Assembly: GCA_021798855.1 (NCBI GenBank)
Contig: JAJZBP010000031.1
Location: 1 to 13,927, forward strand
Length of the DNA: 13,927 bases
Origin: Bacillota bacterium
GTDB lineage: Bacteria; Bacillota; Sulfobacillia; JAJZIM01; JAJZBP01
Reading direction: 5' to 3'
This document shows, one piece after another, positions 6,396-12,668 of this stretch (position 1 is its first letter; the number at the start of each line of letters is the position of its first letter). The translations under genes were made by a program, and so were the position numbers. The notes beneath the pieces are model-generated. The model ran no database searches. It was not told where the DNA came from and saw only the letters and a list, made by a program, of their open reading frames with translations.

Positions 6396-7271
6396 TTAAC
6401 TCTTGAGCGCCCGGCCGCTTCCGGCCACCGCCCCCGCCGGCGGCACCGGCGCAGCGGCCCCGCCGGTGCGAATGAAGCGTCGCCGGGCTGCGGCTCCGGC
6501 GGCCAGCGGCGCCGCGTACATATGGAACATTTTGGAGAATGGAATGTAGGCGATCATGAAAAGGGCCAGGTAAACGTGCACAAACCAGATGGCCACATGC
6601 CACGAGCCGGCCGCCGCCGGACCCATGGCCACAAACTGCCGCCCAACCCAGGCTCCCAGGGTGGGCCAGGATAGTTCGGGAACCCGGTTGGCCTCGGCCG
6701 CCATGCCTGCTCCCTGCAGCAGGAAGCCGGTGAGTCCGATCGCGAAAAATAGGATCAGCATGAAGGCATCCTCGCCGTTGTACACCTTTTCCTGGGGTTT
6801 GGCCATGATGTAGCGACGCACGGCCTGCCCCAGCAGGCCGACGAGTAAGGCCACTCCGGCCCAGTTGAGGATCAGCTTGAAGTCATAGTAGACCACGCCG
6901 TGCAGGAAGTGGGTGCCGAAGTCATGGCTTACCATAAGAGCCAAGCTCCCGGCGAAAAGGATCAGGAACCCCCACATCACCAGCATCAGCATGATCCAAC
7001 GGTAGAAACCGCGGCGCAACACCCGCAGGGCCAACAGGCAATCCGCCGAAAAAAACCAGGCCACCGCCCTCCAGGACAATGTCCAACCGCTTCCTTGGTC
7101 CAGCGGACCCCGAATGACCGCGGGGTCGGCGTCGCCGCTCTGCCAAAGGGAAACCTTGAGCCAGATACCCCAAACCATGATGGCCAGGGCCACCAGGGCA
7201 CTGAGATAAAAGCCTGCGGTCCACCACTGCACCCCGAAAAAAACTACTCGATGATAGCTTGCGGAAAACAT
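6396..7271 (-). CDS. HdrE/DsrM-like cytochrome b membrane subunit (NarI family)
   Basis: A 291-aa membrane protein of the NarI/HdrE/DsrM type, expected to carry heme b and exchange electrons with menaquinone, partnered with the following Fe-S gene. Five membrane segments are visible: about 15-40, 90-113, 132-150, 168-190 and 222-245. The conserved C-terminal helix SWHVAIWFVHVYLAL ends in YIPFSKMFH, with His225, His232 and His250. In the second helix, RWIMLMLVMWGF has Leu where relatives I recall carry a His (RWxMHxLxFWGF), so one heme ligand may be absent or replaced. I start at ATG 7269-7271, seven bases after GGAGG, rather than at an upstream GTG (7301). The tail is Ala/Pro-rich. It sits 58 bp after dsrE. 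Confidence 0.87.
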   Translation of the reverse strand: MFSASYHRVVFFGVQWWTAGFYLSALVALAIMVWGIWLKVSLWQSGDADPAVIRGPLDQGSGWTLSWRAVAWFFSADCLLALRVLRRGFYRWIMLMLVMWGFLILFAGSLALMVSHDFGTHFLHGVVYYDFKLILNWAGVALLVGLLGQAVRRYIMAKPQEKVYNGEDAFMLILFFAIGLTGFLLQGAGMAAEANRVPELSWPTLGAWVGRQFVAMGPAAAGSWHVAIWFVHVYLALFMIAYIPFSKMFHMYAAPLAAGAAARRRFIRTGGAAAPVPPAGAVAGSGRALKS

Positions 7272-7329
7272 TCCTCTGCCTCCCTCCCGATTGGGTAACA
7301 CTTGGCACCGGGATTCGGAACCCTCCGCC

Positions 7330-7716
7330 TCAGAAGGTGAGGCTGCCCACCGCCTCCATGGTCAGGGCGATCAGCGACGCCGCTCCCGAGATTGTGGCCC
7401 CCTCGATCAGGTCCTCGGCGTGAATACCCTTGTTGATGGCGGTCACCTCGCAGACCTCAAGTTCCACGCCGGCCTCCAGAGCTTCGTCCAACCGCTGCCG
7501 CAGGGTCGGCTGCCCCGGCTTCATCGGCGGTTCCTTCTCCGCTCCGCCTTTCACCAGCACGTCGGCTCCGTCCTGGATGCAGTAGACCACCGTTCGCAGG
7601 TCGAAGGCCACCTTGGCCACCGTGGCGAACATCAGGGCCGAACGGGCCAGCGCCGGGTTGTTCAGGCCCGAGGTCAACAGCATCAGAAACAGTTTTTCAT
7701 CTTCACCTTCCGCCAT
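7330..7716 (-). CDS. DsrE-family sulfur-transfer-like protein
   Basis: This 128-aa cytoplasmic protein has the DsrE/DsrF-like alpha/beta fold: LFLMLLTSGLNNPALARSAL at the start, AFDLRTVVYCIQDGADVL, and the C-terminal half VELEVCEVTAINKGI. Cys89 is at the position of the sulfur-carrying cysteine in DsrE; Cys46 is a second candidate. DsrE proteins accept and pass on protein-bound persulfide, often with TusA and Hdr or Dsr complexes. Its ATG (7714-7716) lies inside the end of the preceding gene with a 14-bp overlap, implying translational coupling, and GAGG is about ten bases upstream. Position directly before the HdrE/HdrD-like pair suggests it delivers sulfur or senses it for that complex; this is inference. 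Confidence 0.85.
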   Translation of the reverse strand: MAEGEDEKLFLMLLTSGLNNPALARSALMFATVAKVAFDLRTVVYCIQDGADVLVKGGAEKEPPMKPGQPTLRQRLDEALEAGVELEVCEVTAINKGIHAEDLIEGATISGAASLIALTMEAVGSLTF

Positions 7717-8581
7717 TCGATGCCACCTCTTCCTCTTCGTTATTTTCCACTACGGGCAGGCTGACCAGGTAGGCCAGGGCCTCGCCCACCTGCTCCAACG
7801 ACGCCCCCCAGGGCACCAAGGCCCAACCGTCGCCCTTCTCCACGTTCCCCCGCAACCGACAACACTTGGTCAAAAGACGCTGCCCCTTCACCAGTTGTCG
7901 GCGGGGGCAAAAGTCAAGCCGCGGCGGGTTGTAACCGTAAAGCGTCCGGAAAATTTCCAGGGATCGATCGCAACCAACCAACGTCACCGGACCGTCAAGC
8001 CGCGGTCCCTCATCCAAAAAAGAAACTTTGGGCCCCTTCACCAAGCCGGCGGCCCGGCAGGGATACATCACCGCTCCGCTCACCCTGGCGGCCATCTCCC
8101 GCAGGTCAATGAAGTCGGGCACCAGGGTGATGGCCGGCAGTTCCGAATTGCGCAGGATGGTCTCCGCCTGTCGCAACAGTTTCGGTTCCGGAGGAATAAC
8201 GTCCAGAACCCTCACTTCCACCCCCTCTCTTTGCACCAAGAAATTCACGTGATTGAAGGAACCCTCCAGCACCAAGGGCGTGCCGTAGCGGCAGGCGGCT
8301 TCCTGCAGGGCCGTTGGAGAGTTCACGTCCACCGAGCGGTCCCGCAGAAAACGGCAACGGGGAGCTTCCGCCAGCACGTGCATCTCCTCCACCTCCCGGA
8401 AGAGTTCCCCCGGGCGGGCTTCGGGAAATACCTGAACAACCGCTGCTTCTTGCCCCCGAACCATGGCCACGTACTTGCTGTCACGGTAAAGGTATTTGCC
8501 CACCAAGGCCAGGCGCGCGGCCTCCGCCGTCGGACGAAAATCCACCTCGCGGAAAGATACCTCCCGACAGTGGCCGGCCAT
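7703..8581 (-). CDS. Unrecognised 292-aa cysteine-rich protein
   Basis: I do not recognise the family with certainty. The start ATG at 8579-8581 is set by AAGGAG six bases upstream; the frame stays open further upstream but only over a neighbouring gene in another frame. The protein is soluble, with no signal peptide or membrane helix, and has eight cysteines (5, 76, 97, 175, 204, 225, 240, 241). Recurrent features are GKYLYRDSKYVAMVRG near the start, LVLEGSFNHVNFLV (about 104-116), VMYPCRAAGLVKGPK (171-185), LVGCDRSLEIFRTLYGYNP (201-219), FCPRRQLVKG and KCCRLRG, and an acidic tail. The Cys pattern would suit thiol or metal chemistry. It lies between an AhpD-like gene and dsrE, overlapping the latter by 14 bp, so it very probably belongs to the same process. 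Confidence 0.8.
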   Translation of the reverse strand: MAGHCREVSFREVDFRPTAEAARLALVGKYLYRDSKYVAMVRGQEAAVVQVFPEARPGELFREVEEMHVLAEAPRCRFLRDRSVDVNSPTALQEAACRYGTPLVLEGSFNHVNFLVQREGVEVRVLDVIPPEPKLLRQAETILRNSELPAITLVPDFIDLREMAARVSGAVMYPCRAAGLVKGPKVSFLDEGPRLDGPVTLVGCDRSLEIFRTLYGYNPPRLDFCPRRQLVKGQRLLTKCCRLRGNVEKGDGWALVPWGASLEQVGEALAYLVSLPVVENNEEEEVASNGGR

Positions 8582-8637
8582 ACCTCGCTCCTTCACCTTG
8601 AATCCCCTCCTTTTGGCTTGGATATCGGGAACCTGTC

Positions 8638-8991
8638 CTATTCTTCCAGGGTCGGCGCCAGCGCCCGCACCCCCCAGGACAAAATGCTTGATTCCCCCAT
8701 GGTTGCGGCCATCCGCAACACCTCGGCCAGTTCTTCGTCGCTGAATCCCGCCTCCCGCCCCTTGGCCACGTGGGCGCGGATACAATGGGGGCACTGCAGA
8801 GCGGCGGAGGCGCCGATCGCCGCCGCCTCCCGTTCCCTGGCGGTCAGCTTCCCGCCGGAAAAGCGGCGAAAACGCCGCAGTCCTTCGGTCAAAAAAGCCC
8901 CCGGTTCGGCCTCCAACAGCCGCAGGACGGCGGGAAGTTCCCCGAAACGCTCTTCGAGAATCTCCTTCATGGCGGCCGCCGTATCGACCAA
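8638..8991 (-). CDS. AhpD-like CMD-family protein with CxxC motif
   Basis: The helical protein carries the AhpD/CMD signature AREREAAAIGASAALQC followed by CPHCIRAHV: Cys67, Cys70 and His74, with acidic residues before it. AhpD-type proteins are thiol-disulfide reductases or peroxidase partners, and two related members couple lipoyl proteins to peroxide reduction in mycobacteria. The only standard start in frame is TTG at 8989-8991, with a poor ribosome site. The frame remains open upstream and reads DDLEKLIGLLYEPES, which looks like a genuine N-terminal helix; GGGAGG at 9054-9059 is eight bases before an ACG codon (9043-9045) in the same frame. The real start may thus be ACG, giving 135 aa. 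It is the first gene after arsR, with 56 bp to the next gene. Confidence 0.85.
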   Translation of the reverse strand: MVDTAAAMKEILEERFGELPAVLRLLEAEPGAFLTEGLRRFRRFSGGKLTAREREAAAIGASAALQCPHCIRAHVAKGREAGFSDEELAEVLRMAATMGESSILSWGVRALAPTLEE

Positions 8992-9122
8992 GGACTCCGG
9001 CTCGTACAGGAGGCCGATCAGTTTCTCCAGGTCGTCTCTTTGCGTTTGCGTTGCCTCCCTTGGCCAAAAATCCGCCTCCCGAGCCCCTGCCGGACACCTT
9101 GCGTCACCGGTTTTCCGGCCGT

Positions 9123-9464
9123 TTACGTGGCATCAAAATAACGGTCATGAATTCGCCGTTTTTGATCCAACTGTCCCCGGAGGATTTCCCGCAACAAGTC
9201 CAAAACGCTGATGATCCGTTCGTCGGCCAGTTCATAAAAAATGTTCGAGCCTTCCCGTTTCGTGCGCACCAACAAGCTGTGGCGCAGGATGGCCAGGTGC
9301 TGGGATACGTTGGCCTGCTTCAACTCCAGTTCCTCCACCATTTCCCCCACCGTCTTTGGACCGTCCCGCAGGTAGTTCAGGAGCATGATCCGTTTTGGGT
9401 CGCCCAAAGGACGGCAGATCTCGTTATGCAGTTGGTAGATTTCCTCGAGATTTTGTTTGGTCAT
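9123..9464 (-). CDS. ArsR-family winged-helix transcriptional regulator
   Basis: At 113 aa this is a typical small ArsR/SmtB-type dimeric repressor. The N-terminal helix reads NEICRPLGDPKRIMLLNYL, the helix-turn-helix is VGEMVEELELKQANVSQHLAIL (recognition helix QANVSQHL), and the wing is LLVRTKREGSNIFYEL. The sole cysteine is Cys17; the classic metal motif ELCVCDL in the recognition helix is absent, so it is not an arsenic- or cadmium-type sensor of the usual kind. I chose ATG 9462-9464 because a G-rich ribosome site lies just before it; a second in-frame ATG is at 9479. It sits between the lipoate genes and the thiol/Hdr genes, 33 bp after the former. It probably controls this operon, perhaps in response to a sulfur compound; the signal is inferred from context. 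Confidence 0.9.
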   Translation of the reverse strand: MTKQNLEEIYQLHNEICRPLGDPKRIMLLNYLRDGPKTVGEMVEELELKQANVSQHLAILRHSLLVRTKREGSNIFYELADERIISVLDLLREILRGQLDQKRRIHDRYFDAT

Positions 9465-9497
9465 TTTTCTTCCCCCCATTTCCGGCGGGAATTCTCC

Positions 9498-10490
9498 TCA
9501 GGCCTGCCGTGCTCCCAACAAACTGCAACAGACTTCCGCAAATTCCACTTCCAGCCCGCGCCCGCGTGCGTACCGAACCGTTCCCTCCGCCGGGTAGGCC
9601 ACCCCGTTGACTCCAGCCGCCACCGCCCCGATCTCCATCTCGTCCTTGCCTTCCCCGGCCGGCCTGGCACACCCCAGCGAAATGGGAACGGTCCGGTTGA
9701 GGAGACGGGCTATGGCCGCCAGTCTTCCCAGTTCCGCTCCCGCTGTTACCGGCGCCGCCTCCATGGGAGTGCCGGGGAGAGGCTGCAGCGAAACCAGGAC
9801 AATGTGCGCCGGTTGGGTGGAGGTGATCATCTCCAGTGCCCGGTATTCCCCTCCCAGGCGCCCAAATTTCAGACCCAGGACGATGTGGGGCACCGCCTCC
9901 AGTTCCTCTTCCCGCAATATTTCCAGGGTCCGCCGGTAGTCGTCGGGGGTCCGGTCCAGATGGTAAACCTGCCGGATGGTCTCCTCATCCCCTATAACGT
10001 CCAGCAGAACCTGATCCACTCCCGCCGCCTTCAGTCCGCGGGCCGTCTCCCGCTCCACCAGGCCACCGTGCACCAAGACGGTCAGACCCATCTCCTTCAC
10101 CTTGGCGATGGCCTCCAGGTGTCCGTCCAGCGGCACCCTGCCGTCCGAGGTGCATCCCCCGGAAAGGAGGACACCCTTGGCTCCGTCGCGTCGCAGATCC
10201 TCCGCCCGGCTGACCAACTCGGCCGGGTCGGCCACAGAAACCATGGTCTGGAGGAGCTTGCCCCGGCAGTGATCACAACCGAGGGCGCAGGCCTCCCCGG
10301 TTACGGTCAGATTCACAAAACTCCGGGACCGACTGGCGAAAAAGGCGTTGTGGTATCGCTTGGCTCCCGGAGCCGAGGCAAAGAGCCGGGCCGGAAAATT
10401 CGACATCCGCTCCCGCCAGGCCATCTCCGCCAGTTCCGCCGCCGGCGTCCGACGCCAATCTTCGATCCGCCGGTCCGCCTCACCGGGCAA
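9498..10490 (-). CDS. Radical SAM protein, LipS-type lipoyl synthase subunit (second of pair)
   Basis: The radical SAM cluster motif is CALGCDHC: Cys68, Cys72 and Cys75 (CxxxCxxC), preceded by FVNLTVTGEA. LLSGGCTSDG (Cys113) and C-terminal Cys274, Cys321 and Cys322 could hold an auxiliary Fe-S cluster, as needed for sulfur insertion. In Thermococcus two such enzymes, LipS1 and LipS2, together insert the two sulfurs of lipoate into protein-bound octanoate in place of LipA; the gene pair next to LipT-like and Lpl genes fits that role. Which of the two this is I cannot say. The start is TTG at 10488-10490 with GGAGG seven bases upstream, overlapping the previous gene by 11 bp; an extended frame to 10631 overlaps that gene and is rejected. 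Length 330 aa. Confidence 0.8.
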   Translation of the reverse strand: MPGEADRRIEDWRRTPAAELAEMAWRERMSNFPARLFASAPGAKRYHNAFFASRSRSFVNLTVTGEACALGCDHCRGKLLQTMVSVADPAELVSRAEDLRRDGAKGVLLSGGCTSDGRVPLDGHLEAIAKVKEMGLTVLVHGGLVERETARGLKAAGVDQVLLDVIGDEETIRQVYHLDRTPDDYRRTLEILREEELEAVPHIVLGLKFGRLGGEYRALEMITSTQPAHIVLVSLQPLPGTPMEAAPVTAGAELGRLAAIARLLNRTVPISLGCARPAGEGKDEMEIGAVAAGVNGVAYPAEGTVRYARGRGLEVEFAEVCCSLLGARQA

Positions 10491-11598
10491 GGCGCTCCCT
10501 CCCCTTTTCCAAGCCTTCCTCCAGTTGCACCCGAATCCTGGCCACCTCCTCCGGCCCCGGACGGTAGGGAAAATTCCGGAACGGCTCACTGGGCCGCTCG
10601 TTGCCGAAGGGACGGTTGCAGGCCACCTCACCCGTTTCCTCGTCGGGACACCCCGGGGTCATGAACGGCCGGCCCTGATCCACCGCCTCCGCCGTTGGAC
10701 AACCGTAGTCCACCAGTTGCCCGTCCAGGTTGAAGCGCATTTTGCGCCTGTCCCCCAGTCCTTCATCGATCAGGTAACGGGCCAACTGCACCCGCCGGTA
10801 CTGGCCGAGCGGCGGTTGAGGCCAAGTTGCCAGCGGACTGCCCTCCTCCGGGAAGAAGGAGAAGAGGTGAGTCACCCCTCCCCGGTCTCGGACTTCCTGA
10901 ATGGCCCCCACCATTTGCTCTTCCGTCTCACCCAGCCCCACCACCAGGTGGCATCCGGCCCGGCGTGACCCGAACACCTCCACTCCCCAGTCGAGCACCT
11001 GCCAATAGTGTCCCCAACGGTGGGGTCCGCGGACGGTCTGCCCGCGGTGGCGGTCGAAGAGTTCGGCGGTGGCCGCATCCACCGCCACCGCCATCCGGTC
11101 GGCCCCCGCCGCCCGCAGTTTTTCCATGTCCTCGCGACTATGGCAGAGGGTCGCCGTAACCAGCGCGCTGATGGGCAGGTCCGTTTCCCGCCGGAAGGCC
11201 CGGATGACCTCGACTGCGTCCTCCAGGCAGCGCTGGTGGGTCAGCATTCCCACACACACCCGCTTGATTTTTCCCTCGGCGCCGGCGGCCCGGGGCAGAA
11301 TGTCCGCCAGGGAATAGGCCGGCCACTTCACCCGGATGAAGGTCGTCGGGTCCGTGTCGTCCGGTCCGCACCCCAACCCCGTGGACTCACCCTGCCCGGC
11401 CCGTCTTTCCCTGGACAGGCCGCAGTAGGTGCAGGCCGCTTGGCACCCATCCTCATAATTGAGGACCAGGTTCAAGCCCCTGAGCCCGACGCCGGGCGCA
11501 AAACGCCCCTTTTCCAAACCCAGCGTGATGGCGGCAGCCAGGCTGGTCCGCACTCCCAACGCCTGCGGCGCGTGATCCGTTCGGTTCATCTTTCCCAT
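10480..11598 (-). CDS. Radical SAM protein, LipS-type lipoyl synthase subunit (first of pair)
   Basis: This 372-aa protein has the radical SAM motif CQAACTYC (Cys52, Cys56, Cys59) following GLNLVLNYEDG, a biotin-synthase-like context. The C-terminal region YGCPTAEAV...FMTPGCPDEETGEVACNRPFGNE supplies Cys300, Cys317 and Cys327, a plausible auxiliary cluster site (CX16CX9C). The two radical SAM genes adjacent to the LipT-like and lipoate-ligase genes identify them as a LipS1/LipS2-type lipoyl synthase; assignment to one or the other is left open. Start at ATG 11596-11598, five bases after the LipT stop and behind GGGGGGTGAG; an ATG three codons later is also possible. Its TGA lies within the start region of the next gene, an 11-bp overlap that implies coupled translation. 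Confidence 0.82.
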   Translation of the reverse strand: MGKMNRTDHAPQALGVRTSLAAAITLGLEKGRFAPGVGLRGLNLVLNYEDGCQAACTYCGLSRERRAGQGESTGLGCGPDDTDPTTFIRVKWPAYSLADILPRAAGAEGKIKRVCVGMLTHQRCLEDAVEVIRAFRRETDLPISALVTATLCHSREDMEKLRAAGADRMAVAVDAATAELFDRHRGQTVRGPHRWGHYWQVLDWGVEVFGSRRAGCHLVVGLGETEEQMVGAIQEVRDRGGVTHLFSFFPEEGSPLATWPQPPLGQYRRVQLARYLIDEGLGDRRKMRFNLDGQLVDYGCPTAEAVDQGRPFMTPGCPDEETGEVACNRPFGNERPSEPFRNFPYRPGPEEVARIRVQLEEGLEKGRERLAR

Positions 11599-11603
11599 CC
11601 CTC

Positions 11604-12668
11604 TCACCCCCCGGCGTGATATGCGGGAAACGCCGGCCAGGTGCGCCGGAGCAGGTCTCCCAAGGCCTTTTTTTCCACGGTCCAACCGGCAAGCATCTCC
11701 ATCCGCTTCCCCCTTCCCCAGGTCAGGGAGTCACCCATCTCCCCCTCCAACTCCCGCCGGTATCCGGCAAGCGCCGCCGGTCCCCGCCCGCCGAGGGCGT
11801 TCACCGCCCAGCGTCCGGCCAGCGCGCCACTGACCAACGCCGGGAGGATCCCCGCTCCGGTCACGGGATGGGTCAACCCGGCGGCATCACCCGCCAGAAA
11901 GAACTTTCCCCGCGCCACCGTTCGCACCATCCCTCCCGTTGGCACCATCCCCCCACCCGCCGCCAGGGGCGGCTCCGGCGCCAACCAGCCCGCAGGGAGG
12001 GTGTTCAAGAAATCGCTCAACCCCCGCCTGAGGTCTCCCCGCTTTCTTTCCACGGCCACTCCGACGTTGACCGTCCCCTCCCCCCGGGGGAAGATCCAAG
12101 CGTAACCCCCCGGCAGTTCGGCCCGAAAATGAATCTCCGGCGACGTCACGGCCCAATTCACCCTCCGCCGTTGGCCCCAAGCCGCCGCCCATTCCTCCAC
12201 CCGGCTTTCCCGCCCCAACCGTCGGCCCACGATGGAAGCCGGCCCGTCGGCACCGAGGATCAGACGAGCGTCCACCGCTTCGTCATGTCCCCCCCTGGTG
12301 AACCGGAGTTCCCCGTCCGGCAAGGTCGCCCGCACCCCCAGGACGTAGCGCGCTCCCGCCGCCGCCGCCGCTTCGGCCAACTCCTGGTCGAAGACCTCCC
12401 GCCGCAGCACATACCCCGGCGCCCTAATCACCGTCGTTTCCCCGCCGGGCAACACCGTCTTCAGCGCCGTCGTGCAGGCGGCCGTGGCTCTTTCCGAAAC
12501 CTCCGTCCAGCGGCCCACGCCCTGGGGCACGTATTCCGCACACTGCACCGGCCGCCCGACGGCCCGGCGACGCTCCAAAACGATCACCGACAAACCGCCC
12601 CTGGCCGCGGCCAGGGCCGCGCTGGATCCGGCCGGACCGCCTCCCACCACGGCCAGATCACAACGCAC
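11604..12668 (-). CDS. lipT: FAD-dependent oxidoreductase of geranylgeranyl-reductase family (LipT-like)
   Basis: This 354-aa flavoprotein starts with the dinucleotide motif VVGGGPAGSSAA (7-18), followed by VIVLERR. GYAWIFPRGEGTVNVGVA (188-205) is the (Y)xWxFP signature of the geranylgeranyl-reductase group, and FLAGDAAGLTHPVTGAGI (257-274) is the second FAD-binding site. PVQCAEYVP contains Cys43 near the flavin. Proteins of this type called LipT occur between lipS1 and lipS2 in sulfur-oxidiser lipoate loci and are thought to donate electrons to the LipS enzymes. GTG at 12666-12668 is chosen since GGAGGTG lies seven bases upstream; it overlaps the ligase stop by 11 bp, and the frame's longer upstream part lies over the ligase gene. 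Lipid reduction (archaeal or menaquinone type) is the alternative, made less likely by the neighbours. Confidence 0.82.
   Translation of the reverse strand: MRCDLAVVGGGPAGSSAALAAARGGLSVIVLERRRAVGRPVQCAEYVPQGVGRWTEVSERATAACTTALKTVLPGGETTVIRAPGYVLRREVFDQELAEAAAAAGARYVLGVRATLPDGELRFTRGGHDEAVDARLILGADGPASIVGRRLGRESRVEEWAAAWGQRRRVNWAVTSPEIHFRAELPGGYAWIFPRGEGTVNVGVAVERKRGDLRRGLSDFLNTLPAGWLAPEPPLAAGGGMVPTGGMVRTVARGKFFLAGDAAGLTHPVTGAGILPALVSGALAGRWAVNALGGRGPAALAGYRRELEGEMGDSLTWGRGKRMEMLAGWTVEKKALGDLLRRTWPAFPAYHAGG

Noticed and set aside
8582..9097. Upstream extension of the 292-aa cysteine-rich gene to a GTG at 9097
   Set aside because: It overlaps the AhpD-like gene in another frame, is Gly/Arg-rich as expected of an antiframe in GC-rich DNA, and the strong ribosome site is at the internal ATG 8581.
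7613..10664. Long plus-strand open frames (7613-9211 and 9051-10664) opposite the minus-strand operon
   Set aside because: Their composition (Pro/Arg/His/Gln-rich, no domains) is that of antisense frames in GC-rich DNA, and the minus-strand genes have clear motifs and ribosome sites.
11599..11685. Longer N-terminus for the first radical SAM protein
   Set aside because: It would overlap the end of the LipT-like gene by over 80 bp, is Arg/Gly-rich, and the ATG at 11598 has a good ribosome site.
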